Source: a virus
Length of the DNA stretch: 64,000 nt
IMG/VR virus record: IMGVR_UViG_3300042731_006804
Location: 1 to 64,000 of that record
Reading direction: 5' to 3' (one strand)
Of the stretch, positions 17,043 to 26,043 are shown in pieces (positions within the stretch are counted from its first letter, which is position 1; the number at the start of each line of letters is the position of its first letter). The notes below the pieces were generated by a model. That model was not told the DNA's origin. It ran no database searches and worked only from the letters and a program-made list of their open reading frames with translations. The position numbers were made by a program, and so were the translations under genes.

Positions 17043-18015
17043 TGGGATCTATGTCAATAATCAAATTTCCATTAAAATCTTCAAATTCTAATCCACTGCA
17101 AAGGAATCCAGCGGCCTTTTTATGTCCTCCCCCACCAAAAGTTTTTGCTATCTGTGATACATCTATTTCTTTTTCAGTATATAAGGAAATTTTATAAGAT
17201 TCTTTATGCCTTACAAAAACCATTATTAAATCAATAGATTTATTATATAGTACGCTATCTTTAACAATGGATGAATTGCTAAAACCTTTATTTACGCATA
17301 GTACATTGTACAGTTCATCTTCAAATTCTAAAACAGCTATAAATCCATATGTGTTTGTATATTTATAATTCAAATTACTTTGATATTTTTCAATTATTTC
17401 ACCATTATGAATTACCTGTTTGATTATACTATCAGAAATCAATGAATTATCTAACAAATCCTTCCATTCAAAATTACAAGGTCCTATATCATATAATTTC
17501 ATCCCATATTGAAAAGGTACTACTTCCTTATCACTATGATCCCATACATCATATCGCCCTAATAATCTAATAGCTTTAGGTATATCTTCATCTGATAGTG
17601 GAACAGGTACTCCATCAATATAAGCAATTCCTGTATAAAAATACATATAAGTTAATTCACATGCAGCGTAGTTAATGTCTCTAATACCTTGAATATCTTT
17701 ATTATCGACAATCACACTTGCATGATGATCTATCCAAATTAAATCAACTAAATTATTTAATCTTTTCATATCTTCTTTAGATAAAGAAAAATCAACCATT
17801 ACTACTTTATCATAAGGAACACAATCTTCTTCAGTCATTTCATCTTTATCTACAAATGACCAAGGAAAATCATCTCCATAATTCATTCCATATAAAATAA
17901 CATTTTCATCAATAGAAGCATCTTCTGCATCATAAAAATAATTATAAACTATAGCAGCTGAGCAAATACCGTCTAAATCGGCATTGTGATAAATACATAA
18001 TACTTTTTCACACAT
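17035..18015 (-). CDS. DHH/DHHA1-family phosphoesterase
   Basis: A 326-residue protein with HNADLDG (10-16), DFSL, WIDHHASV (about 94-101) and a C-terminal GGGGHKKAAGF (about 298-308), the full DHH plus DHHA1 signature of NrnA-type nanoRNases and cyclic-dinucleotide phosphodiesterases. It may recycle short RNAs for nucleotide supply or remove a cyclic-nucleotide defence signal; the sequence does not tell which. AAGGGAG precedes the ATG. Confidence 0.85.
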   Translation of the reverse strand: MCEKVLCIYHNADLDGICSAAIVYNYFYDAEDASIDENVILYGMNYGDDFPWSFVDKDEMTEEDCVPYDKVVMVDFSLSKEDMKRLNNLVDLIWIDHHASVIVDNKDIQGIRDINYAACELTYMYFYTGIAYIDGVPVPLSDEDIPKAIRLLGRYDVWDHSDKEVVPFQYGMKLYDIGPCNFEWKDLLDNSLISDSIIKQVIHNGEIIEKYQSNLNYKYTNTYGFIAVLEFEDELYNVLCVNKGFSNSSIVKDSVLYNKSIDLIMVFVRHKESYKISLYTEKEIDVSQIAKTFGGGGHKKAAGFLCSGLEFEDFNGNLIIDIDPNE

Positions 18016-18017
18016 AA

Positions 18018-18242
18018 CTACTCCCTTTCATCTTCTTCTATTACTACATCTTCTTCAAAAGACTCTATAAATACATCAACTGGTTTGTCATTTTCGCCCC
18101 ATAAATAAACTTGACCACTTTGAGGCAAGAAATCGAGTAATGCCCCAATAGCTGGATCATCAGTAATAGTTCCGGCATCTTCTTTACCATCCGGTAATAC
18201 TACTGACCAATTAATCTCTAATGTACCACAAACCTTACGCAT
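18018..18242 (-). CDS. hypothetical acidic protein, 74 aa
   Basis: A small acidic protein (MRKVCGTLEINWSVVLP...) with a beta-rich core and an acidic tail (EEDVVIEEDERE). The start overlaps the previous stop (TAATG). Function unknown. Confidence 0.65.
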   Translation of the reverse strand: MRKVCGTLEINWSVVLPDGKEDAGTITDDPAIGALLDFLPQSGQVYLWGENDKPVDVFIESFEEDVVIEEDERE

Positions 18243-18379
18243 TATTGTTTACCTTTTCCTTCTTCTAAAATGATTTCATTCCAGGCTTCTCGCAATCCTT
18301 CAGGTATAGGATACCATTCAACGTCTAATTCTCCATCTTCATCAATATCTTCATTTATTTCTTTATTAAATTCTTCCAT
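18242..18379 (-). CDS. very small acidic protein, 45 aa
   Basis: A 45-residue frame, MEEFNKEINEDIDEDGE..., that fills the gap exactly and is joined to both neighbours by TAATG overlaps. It is strongly acidic. The tight fit supports a real gene. Confidence 0.6.
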   Translation of the reverse strand: MEEFNKEINEDIDEDGELDVEWYPIPEGLREAWNEIILEEGKGKQ

Positions 18380-18597
18380 TACCGCGCTCTCCATGTCCTA
18401 GGTTGTTCTCCAAGTAATTCAACAACTTCATCCATGTAAAATCCCCCTCTTTCAGCAATCCTTTCCGCAGACTGGGTATTATTCCATTTTTTATGATATG
18501 CTTCCCATACCTTTAAATGTTCTCCCCAAGAAATAAACCCATCAGGTATACGTAGTAATTTACTGCCAATAACCCTTACTATTCGTTCTTCATCCAT
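18379..18597 (-). CDS. hypothetical protein, 72 aa
   Basis: The start at 18597 (MDEERIVRVIGSKLL) is chosen because GAGG lies upstream and the ATG overlaps the TGA of the large polyvalent gene. The product has a basic C-terminus. No family recognised. Confidence 0.6.
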   Translation of the reverse strand: MDEERIVRVIGSKLLRIPDGFISWGEHLKVWEAYHKKWNNTQSAERIAERGGFYMDEVVELLGEQPRTWRAR

Positions 18598-21500
18598 CAA
18601 CCTACCTCTTTCCAAAGTTTTTCAGAAGCACCTACATTCTTTGCCCATTGCTCAAATACCATTGGATGGATATAACTAGCCTTTGCAATACTAGGAGTAT
18701 TGTTCAATATTGTAGCTACTTTTTTACTTGTTTCCAACAACGCTTTAGCTAATAATCGTTTATCCTTTTTACTATCCCCGGTTAATGGAGGAGGAGTGTC
18801 AACTTCTTTTAATAATCTTTCAGCTGATTCCGTAGCCTTAATTGTTCTAAGGTCTTTTACTTTCATTCCTTTAGGAAGTATATTTTTTCCAATATCTAAA
18901 GCATTAGGATTAAATATATTACTATCTTCAGTAGCATTCCTTACATAATACTCTAAGGCTTTTAATGTTACAGGATTCTGAACCACTGTAACATTCTTCT
19001 TACCTTCTTTACCAATAAAGTTTAAAACAGCCATTTTATTATTTAAAGCAATGTGATCCTTTTTTAAAGTACTTATACCGTAGTGACCATGCTTTTTAAC
19101 ACTTTCCATACTACCTGGACGTAATCCTGTTTCTGCAATAATAGCTAATATAGTATGGCCTTGATGATCAATGCTACCAGGTTTTTCCTTAATTAATTTT
19201 TCATTCAATGTATTCACAATTTCTTTTTTCTTACTTCTAAATTTATTAATTCTATCCCATTTTTTCTTAGCATTTATTTCATGAAATTTTGGAGTATACC
19301 CACTTTGAACTTTCCCCTTAGTGTCTTTCCAAGTAATAATTGCTTTACTATTTATATCACCAGAAAAATCTACTCTTACATCTGAAGCCGGAATAGTGGC
19401 TTGTGGTAACTTATCCACTTTTAATTCTTTTAATTTAGCTTGTACTTTACCAGGCAATTGAGAACCCGGAGGTTCCCTCTTAATAGGTTTATTTTCTACT
19501 TCATCTTTATAAGGTATAGTATGCTCAGCATTTGCCCATTTACCACCTTTAGGTCCTATGAATAAGGCTTTACGTAAATCAGATTCATTGATCGTAAAAC
19601 CTTTTCTTATTTTAACTATTCCTGGATCTCCTTCTAGTATTGTAGCGTTGATACCTTGCTCACGTAAATTATTCATAGCTATTTTAGCATCATCTACGTC
19701 TATAGAAAAATTAGTTTGGTAGACATCATGGATATCGTCAGAAGCAACTTTTTTAAGTTTTATATTCTTAGCGGAAACATAAGCTAAACTAGATTCCGCT
19801 TCTTTTACATTTTGCGGTTTTGATGGCCTTCCCCTACCTTGCTTAACAGGTTCCTCTTTTATAGCTTCTCGTTTAAATGTAAGAGGTGGCTCTTTAATAG
19901 CCACTCGAGTCATTTTGTTCTTAGAACCAGGAGGTCTCCCTCGTTTCTTCTTTTCAGGCTCTTGAATAACCATTGAAGGAATAGCAACTCTTTTAATGTT
20001 TTTTGATCCAGGAGGTCTTCCACGTTTCTTTTTTTCAGGTTCTTGTTCAATTACTTCCTTAATTGGTTCCCTTATAACAAAAGCTAGTTTTTGTTCTTCT
20101 TGTTTAGGAACCTCTATGGGAATAACAGGAACATCGGGTTTATCTTCTTTAATAGGTAATTCCTTATTTTCTTCTATAGGCGTTTTACCTCCATGAATTT
20201 TATTCAATATATCACTGACGGTTAAGGGCTTATTCATCCATGCAATTTCTTCCTGCGTCAGCTTCTTTCCCTGATTTACTTTTTTAGATAATTCATATTT
20301 CCTTTTAATTATCTCCGTAACTGAAGAATCAAATAAATTATTAGAAGCGGTAACCCAATAAACATTTACGTTATTCTTTTGTCCAATTCTGTGTGCTCTA
20401 TCCTCTGCTTGGCGCAAATCAGCAGCAGTCCAAGGTAAATCATTAAAAATAACTTTATCAGCAGCAGTTAAAGTAGCTCCTACAGCCATTGATTGGCGAG
20501 TAGTTATAAATACTCGTTTAGGAGAAACAAAATCACCGTTACCATCTGTTTTTTGAAACTCTTCCTTTACTGCTTCCCTTTTATCATCACTCATTTGTCC
20601 ATGATGCAATAAGGAAATATTACCTAATTCTTCATGAATCTTTTTAGCTGCATCAACTGAATCAGTAAATACTATTATTTTTGAATCAGATGAATCTAAT
20701 ATCTCTTTAGCCAAATCAATAGTAGCAGGAACCTTTCCGATCGCTACAGCAGCTTTAATTTTAGCAATTTCACCAATATCTTTATTTGCACCATAATCGG
20801 GTAAATTAGGTATGTCTTGTTGAATAATAGAAGTAACTTTTTCAGGTAAATCTTTTAAAACCTCTTCCTTACTCCTCGCAATATAGAAATCCTTCATATC
20901 ACGCCAAAGTCCGCCAATAGTAGCAAATTTTATTTGATTTTTAGACGTAAATTTACCAGGTGCAACAACTTCCAACTGAGTAAATAATTCTTCTTTTTTA
21001 TTTTTAACCGCCGTTCCAGACAATAGAATATGATGCTTTACTAATGCCGATACCTTTTGAATTGCTTTTGTCTGTTTAGCTTTAGGATTCTTCATCCTAT
21101 GCGATTCATCAACCACTACTGTATCAAAACCAGCATCCTTTAAATAAGGATAAAACTTATTCAAAGATTCATAATTAACAGTTACAAGGTTCTTATCTTT
21201 AAGGTTTGGAACTCTATTATTTCTTATATCAGAAGATACTAATTCAGTTCCTTTAAACTGTCCTGGAAAAAACTTATCCGCTTCTTGTAGCCAAGTACGC
21301 CTTACTACTTTCGGAACAACTAAAATTGTTTTCTTATTTCCTTTAGCTAACCAAGCCAAAGTTTCAAGCGTCTTTCCAAGACCCATAGAATCCCCAATCA
21401 AAGCATTTCCATTTGTTTTATCTAAAAAATGAACTGCTTCATTTTGATAAGGAAATAATGAATATTTACTGTCTAATAATTTCTGTACTTCAGGAATTGG

Positions 21501-23162
21501 CTTTTGTAATTCAGCTTGGTATCTCGCTTTTTCATTTTGTGCTTCTTTTAAGCCTTCTTCATCTATATATAACTTATAATTAGGCAATTGCTTCTTTATC
21601 TGTTGCAATGCTTCTTCTACTAAATTCAGTTCATGCGTTTCTCTAGCCCAATTATTGTCTTTATTTGCATAAAAAATACCAGACAATCCACCAGTTTTAT
21701 TGGAAAATAAATCATTAAACTCTGAAGAATAGGTAGACCAAAAAGCAAATTTATCTTTACCTATTTTCTTAAGAACAATTGCATCTTTAATTCTTCTATC
21801 TTTAATGCTTTGCAAAGCTTCATCTACAGTAAGGTCCTTTTCATCTTTTTCAGATACTTTTTGTTTTCGTTCCCCCTTAATTGGATGAACTTTTATACCT
21901 ATTTCCCCCATATCCTTCCTATAAGATTCAAAATCAAAATCATCTAAATATTGTTCTTTAATAAAGTTCTCGCCGTTACTAAACCATACGTTGTATTTTT
22001 TATTAATGTCTCGAAACTTGCTAAAAGTTTCTCTATCAACCCTTCCATCTACTGGAAGAGTGAGGCTCCCCCAAGTTTTATTGTAATAAGGTTTAATATC
22101 CGCTTTATAACCCTTACCTTCTCTTGTATCTGCTAATCCTAATTTATGGTATTCTTCAATGCTATAGGCACCAACTATTTGACGTTTATATTTTTGAAGT
22201 AATTGCCGCTTTGCATTTACACCAGTTACAGATCTCCATCTGTCCATATCTACATAACTAAATCCAGTGTCGTCTTTTTCACGAGGATTAATTGCTTGAT
22301 GACTATATAAAGCTTCACCTATTCTATCTAAAATTTGTTCAGCTTCTTCGTCACTATACCGTTCTTTAGTTTCTGAATAACTATGTACTTCGTCTTTCCA
22401 AGGTATAGTGTGTTCTGGATCAGCCCATTTACCTCCACGTGGACCGATAAATGGGCCTTTTTGTGCTTTATTTAAAGCTTCATTGTAGTCTTCAATATAG
22501 GAATCTGTATCTATATCATAATGAAAATATGATATACCTTCATCTTCCCCTTTATTTAATCCATCTACTCTAATACCCGTATTGGGTTTAATTTGAATAG
22601 CTCGGTCATCCCAAAGTTCAGCCATATGCAGATCTTTTTCGTATACTACCGGTAATTCTTCTCCAATATATTTTTTGCACCATTTCTTTATAGCGGTAAT
22701 AGATGCTCTAAAATCACTAGAATTTGGATTTGCTCTAGCAGTCATAATTTTTACATTTTTATTATTGGCAATCCATTCCTTAACTCTATCAACCATTTTA
22801 GGAATTGGCTTACCAATAGAAGCAGAGCCTTTATATTCATGGTATTCCGCTAATGTCCCATCTAAATCAACGCCAATCCAAGAAGGATTGGAACCAAGAC
22901 TCTTATTTAATTTTCCCTTATCTAATACTTTACTTATATCCGCAAGCATCATATTAGTTTGGTCTTTATAACCTATTTCCCATTGCTTTAATACTTCTAA
23001 TAGAACTGGATCAGTAAACAATTTATCTTTATCATCTATAGCTTTAATTAAACGATTCTTTAAATCAAAATCTACTTCCCCAATGTAATCAGCAATAGAT
23101 TTTACTAAAGAAACTCTTTTAGAAAAAAGTTCTTCCTTATTTGCTTCTATTTGTATACGCAT
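18597..23162 (-). CDS. giant polyvalent protein: HAD phosphatase, SNF2 helicase, AT-hooks, topoisomerase IB
   Basis: A 1521-residue protein. Near 96-190 is a HAD-type domain (GVDLDGT, IMTARAN, ELWDDRA). An FIGPRGGKWA module lies near 237-255. The SNF2 helicase spans about 570-960: Walker A GDSMGLGKT near 590, DESH near 684, LLSGTAV, and RAHRIGQ near 924. Three AT-hook-like GRP motifs (about 1050, 1074, 1112) alternate with KRVAIP, TRVAIK and KREAIK peptides. A second GGKWA module is near 1200. The C-terminus is a topoisomerase IB domain (TGLRPGSME near 1348, GKEGKKN, KDLRTIKA, and SYIHP with the likely active Tyr near 1496). It probably travels in the virion and remodels DNA on entry. Confidence 0.85.
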   Translation of the reverse strand: MRIQIEANKEELFSKRVSLVKSIADYIGEVDFDLKNRLIKAIDDKDKLFTDPVLLEVLKQWEIGYKDQTNMMLADISKVLDKGKLNKSLGSNPSWIGVDLDGTLAEYHEYKGSASIGKPIPKMVDRVKEWIANNKNVKIMTARANPNSSDFRASITAIKKWCKKYIGEELPVVYEKDLHMAELWDDRAIQIKPNTGIRVDGLNKGEDEGISYFHYDIDTDSYIEDYNEALNKAQKGPFIGPRGGKWADPEHTIPWKDEVHSYSETKERYSDEEAEQILDRIGEALYSHQAINPREKDDTGFSYVDMDRWRSVTGVNAKRQLLQKYKRQIVGAYSIEEYHKLGLADTREGKGYKADIKPYYNKTWGSLTLPVDGRVDRETFSKFRDINKKYNVWFSNGENFIKEQYLDDFDFESYRKDMGEIGIKVHPIKGERKQKVSEKDEKDLTVDEALQSIKDRRIKDAIVLKKIGKDKFAFWSTYSSEFNDLFSNKTGGLSGIFYANKDNNWARETHELNLVEEALQQIKKQLPNYKLYIDEEGLKEAQNEKARYQAELQKPIPEVQKLLDSKYSLFPYQNEAVHFLDKTNGNALIGDSMGLGKTLETLAWLAKGNKKTILVVPKVVRRTWLQEADKFFPGQFKGTELVSSDIRNNRVPNLKDKNLVTVNYESLNKFYPYLKDAGFDTVVVDESHRMKNPKAKQTKAIQKVSALVKHHILLSGTAVKNKKEELFTQLEVVAPGKFTSKNQIKFATIGGLWRDMKDFYIARSKEEVLKDLPEKVTSIIQQDIPNLPDYGANKDIGEIAKIKAAVAIGKVPATIDLAKEILDSSDSKIIVFTDSVDAAKKIHEELGNISLLHHGQMSDDKREAVKEEFQKTDGNGDFVSPKRVFITTRQSMAVGATLTAADKVIFNDLPWTAADLRQAEDRAHRIGQKNNVNVYWVTASNNLFDSSVTEIIKRKYELSKKVNQGKKLTQEEIAWMNKPLTVSDILNKIHGGKTPIEENKELPIKEDKPDVPVIPIEVPKQEEQKLAFVIREPIKEVIEQEPEKKKRGRPPGSKNIKRVAIPSMVIQEPEKKKRGRPPGSKNKMTRVAIKEPPLTFKREAIKEEPVKQGRGRPSKPQNVKEAESSLAYVSAKNIKLKKVASDDIHDVYQTNFSIDVDDAKIAMNNLREQGINATILEGDPGIVKIRKGFTINESDLRKALFIGPKGGKWANAEHTIPYKDEVENKPIKREPPGSQLPGKVQAKLKELKVDKLPQATIPASDVRVDFSGDINSKAIITWKDTKGKVQSGYTPKFHEINAKKKWDRINKFRSKKKEIVNTLNEKLIKEKPGSIDHQGHTILAIIAETGLRPGSMESVKKHGHYGISTLKKDHIALNNKMAVLNFIGKEGKKNVTVVQNPVTLKALEYYVRNATEDSNIFNPNALDIGKNILPKGMKVKDLRTIKATESAERLLKEVDTPPPLTGDSKKDKRLLAKALLETSKKVATILNNTPSIAKASYIHPMVFEQWAKNVGASEKLWKEVG

Positions 23163-23163
23163 T

Positions 23164-23634
23164 TTACTTATGAATTGTTACTGCTTTATCAGTAACTGAA
23201 AAAGGTTCATTATACTTGCTTATACCAAACCATGCGGCAAGGGATAGAATTAAAAGAATAAGTGCTTCAATTAATCTAATTTTAAGATTAGTAGATAATG
23301 TAAATTTCTTTTTATTTGGCGGTTTAGAATCAAATAAAGAACCCAATTTATTTCCTACTGATTCTTTTTCTTTTCTATCCCAAGCTTTATACAATGGACA
23401 AGTATTTTGAGCTAAGCTAATACCCTGCTCTATCAATCCAGGAATCTCTTTAATCACTGGAAGTACTTCTTGGGCTACGGTTCGTTCTAGTCTTTCAAAA
23501 TTAACTGATTGCTTTCCAATTTGAATAGATTGTTCAATCACAATTTCATTGAACCTAGTAATTTGGATATCCATTTGTTGCGTATAAAGTTGTAATACTT
23601 TTTCTATACTCTCAATCTCATCTTTCCTAGCCAT
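23164..23634 (-). CDS. coiled-coil protein with C-terminal membrane segment
   Basis: A 156-residue protein: helical, coiled-coil-like residues 1-75, a basic stretch, then a membrane segment at about 122-140 (LIEALILLILSLAAWFGI). GGGGG lies before the ATG. The layout recalls phage head-linked membrane or holin-like proteins, but the family is unknown. Confidence 0.65.
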   Translation of the reverse strand: MARKDEIESIEKVLQLYTQQMDIQITRFNEIVIEQSIQIGKQSVNFERLERTVAQEVLPVIKEIPGLIEQGISLAQNTCPLYKAWDRKEKESVGNKLGSLFDSKPPNKKKFTLSTNLKIRLIEALILLILSLAAWFGISKYNEPFSVTDKAVTIHK

Positions 23635-24015
23635 TTATTCCCCCCAAGCACAATAAAAACCAGATAAAGCTACAGTTAATGCCTTAATACTAAAATTACT
23701 AATCAAAGCGTTCATAAAAAAACTAGCTTTTGGGTAAGTAGTGTCTGTATGGCGTATCAATAAAATAGGAACATTACTGCTATTTATAGTTAGTTCACAA
23801 TCATTATTAACTACTAATAGAATACCTTTAATTGTAGCAATATCTCCAAAAGAAAGAACTTCTGTTCCTCCTATATCAATATTAATAGTACCGGAACAAT
23901 ATTTATCATATTCAGAAACAGTAATCTTAGCTAGGTCATTACTTAAACCAAAATATAAATCACTTAAATCTGATTCTTTTATAATTCTAGCGTTTACTAT
24001 ATGTTCCAATTTCAT
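23635..24015 (-). CDS. hypothetical protein, 126 aa
   Basis: A beta-rich 126-residue protein (MKLEHIVNARIIKESDLSDLYF) between the polyvalent protein and the portal. A beta-barrel or virion-surface role is possible. No family recognised. Confidence 0.65.
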   Translation of the reverse strand: MKLEHIVNARIIKESDLSDLYFGLSNDLAKITVSEYDKYCSGTINIDIGGTEVLSFGDIATIKGILLVVNNDCELTINSSNVPILLIRHTDTTYPKASFFMNALISNFSIKALTVALSGFYCAWGE

Positions 24016-24017
24016 AA

Positions 24018-24203
24018 TTATTTATCCTTATCTAAAATTCGCAACGGCTGAAAACCGTTCAATACGTCACATTCATTCGATGGTTTAACAACTGACGGTA
24101 ATATTCCATGCATAATCTTAATTCTACATTTATAAATAGTTTTAGGTCTAGCACTTCTTCGCATAAAGGTACAATTACGACAAATATGTTTTATCTCAGA
24201 CAT
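24018..24203 (-). CDS. small Cys-rich protein, 61 aa
   Basis: The start at 24203 (MSEIKHICRNCTFMRR) is set by GGAGGG upstream. It carries CRNC, a basic patch and two further Cys, likely a zinc-binding site. It lies between the portal and polyvalent genes. Confidence 0.65.
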   Translation of the reverse strand: MSEIKHICRNCTFMRRSARPKTIYKCRIKIMHGILPSVVKPSNECDVLNGFQPLRILDKDK

Positions 24204-24408
24204 TATCCCTCCTATTATGGTAACCTTCTTCCCAATTAAGACACCTATTATAAAAAGAATCATTCGTAGTATGTTTAGATGCTTCGTAAATTAATTGATT
24301 AGCATCTTTTAACAAAGATTCGTAATAACTAATTACTTCACCAGAAATATGTAACCTAGACAATACATCCGCATAACGATCAACAAATTTCTTATCAATA
24401 GTACTCAT
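24196..24408 (-). CDS. hypothetical protein, 70 aa
   Basis: A helical, charged protein (MSTIDKKFVDRYADVLSRLHISG) that overlaps the next gene by eight bases. It directly follows the portal gene. Function unknown. Confidence 0.6.
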   Translation of the reverse strand: MSTIDKKFVDRYADVLSRLHISGEVISYYESLLKDANQLIYEASKHTTNDSFYNRCLNWEEGYHNRRDNV

Positions 24409-24423
24409 CGCAATTTCCTTATT

Positions 24424-26025
24424 TTACAAAACTACATCCAATATTAAACTTTTTTTCACTTCATCATCTTCTTCATTTTGATCAACTAAATCATCCTCAG
24501 AATATTTAGACAATAAAGATCTTATATCTTGTTCCCCATTACCCCCTTTCTCATTATCATCTTGTGTCATTCCATTTTCATTTTGGTCACCTTCTTCTTG
24601 TTGCTGCATTGCTTGTGCTTGTTGTTTATTCTGGATATAAACCTGATTGAGTATAATGTCTCCTTGGTCATCCGGTAATGGGGGTCTATCTTCTTCAGCC
24701 CTTAATTCATTTACAGTAATATAGGTTTGAACACGTTTCTGATTTCTTGTAGCTACTGCATCTTTTGTTTCTGCATCAAGCCCCATAAACTCAAAAGTAA
24801 AATCAGAATTAATAGGCTCTACTAAATGAATAGCAATTAATTCACCTATGTCATTCAATAATGGACGTAAACCGCGCTCTTTACTTTCAATAATCTTTTC
24901 AGCAGATGAACTTTCAACCAAAGCTCTCGATTGACCGGTATTGCCATAATTGAAATTAATCTCTGCTGGATCAGTTGCATATACAGCAGAAGCTTCTTTA
25001 ATAAGAAAATCCATCCATGCAGAAAACTCCATATCCCTATGTGTCTGCTGCATATTAATCCATTCAATTCCATCGGTATTAGTTATAGGAGTTTTCCATG
25101 CATTATTCACTGAAGAAAGTAAGTTATACCAATGCCTTTTAAATTCAGCAAATTGCTTAGCATTCGCTGTTCCTTTAAAATTCAAAATACCTTTGGCACT
25201 AGAACCTTGTGTAAAAAACTTCTGATTATATTGATGGCCGTACAATAACGAAGTAATTGTAGACACCAATAATTCTAATTCACTTACACCATATCCTTGA
25301 AGCCTGATATTAGTATTTGGGTGTCTTACACCAAATACCATTTCATATTGGGTATATTCATTGATCACTACTCCATCGTATACTTGTACATATCTAATCT
25401 CTTTAGTTTTGTCTTCATCATTGAATACGTTCCCATTATCTGCAATACGAATAGTAGCTGCGTCTGTTGCGTACCATTCAGCAGGTAAACCTTTTCTATT
25501 GGGGACTATTTCAAAACACATTTGATCATATATAAGAGTGTCAAATACTAATTTTTTTAGAAATGTTTTAAAACTATCCCTCCCTCTAGGATTATTAGTC
25601 ACTCCTGTATTTAATAAAATATTATTCATTTGTGCAATGAATTTCTGTTCTTGTTTTGTGGTATTCTTATCCTTGTCCTTTAATACCACTCTAAACCCCA
25701 ATGAGAATTTATCTTGTTGTGGAGTTGCAAAAGCCGCTACTTGATTCATTCTAAGAAATACAATTGCTTGAACAATTGGAAGTTTACAAAAAATATTCCA
25801 CAAAGTAATATATGTAATAGAGGAAGGCCGATCCTTATATCCAAATTGTTCTACTATTGAATAAGGATCAAAGAAAATAGACTTAGGATCATTATCTGCC
25901 TTTTGCACTGGATTAGATAATTGCTGTGCTTGAACATTGATTGCTTGCCGTGACTGCTCAAGTTTAGCTTTTATCAAATCCGTAGCAATAGGCATCATTT
26001 CTTGAAAAGTACTAATAATGCCCAT
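24424..26025 (-). CDS. portal protein, HK97-like
   Basis: A portal protein of about 533 residues. The start at ATG 26025 has AAAGGA nine bases upstream. Typical parts are the N-terminal wing (SITYITLWNIFCKLPIVQAIVFLRMNQVA), the core (LIYDQMCFEIVPNRKG..WYATDAATIR), LGYGVSELE-like QGYGVSELELL, and the stem and crown (MDFLIKEASAVYATDPAEINF). It forms the ring through which DNA enters and leaves. VQKA near 42-45 fits the candidate cleavage motif. The C-terminus is acidic and disordered. Confidence 0.85.
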   Translation of the reverse strand: MGIISTFQEMMPIATDLIKAKLEQSRQAINVQAQQLSNPVQKADNDPKSIFFDPYSIVEQFGYKDRPSSITYITLWNIFCKLPIVQAIVFLRMNQVAAFATPQQDKFSLGFRVVLKDKDKNTTKQEQKFIAQMNNILLNTGVTNNPRGRDSFKTFLKKLVFDTLIYDQMCFEIVPNRKGLPAEWYATDAATIRIADNGNVFNDEDKTKEIRYVQVYDGVVINEYTQYEMVFGVRHPNTNIRLQGYGVSELELLVSTITSLLYGHQYNQKFFTQGSSAKGILNFKGTANAKQFAEFKRHWYNLLSSVNNAWKTPITNTDGIEWINMQQTHRDMEFSAWMDFLIKEASAVYATDPAEINFNYGNTGQSRALVESSSAEKIIESKERGLRPLLNDIGELIAIHLVEPINSDFTFEFMGLDAETKDAVATRNQKRVQTYITVNELRAEEDRPPLPDDQGDIILNQVYIQNKQQAQAMQQQEEGDQNENGMTQDDNEKGGNGEQDIRSLLSKYSEDDLVDQNEEDDEVKKSLILDVVL

Positions 26026-26043
26026 AATCAAAAATCCTTTATA

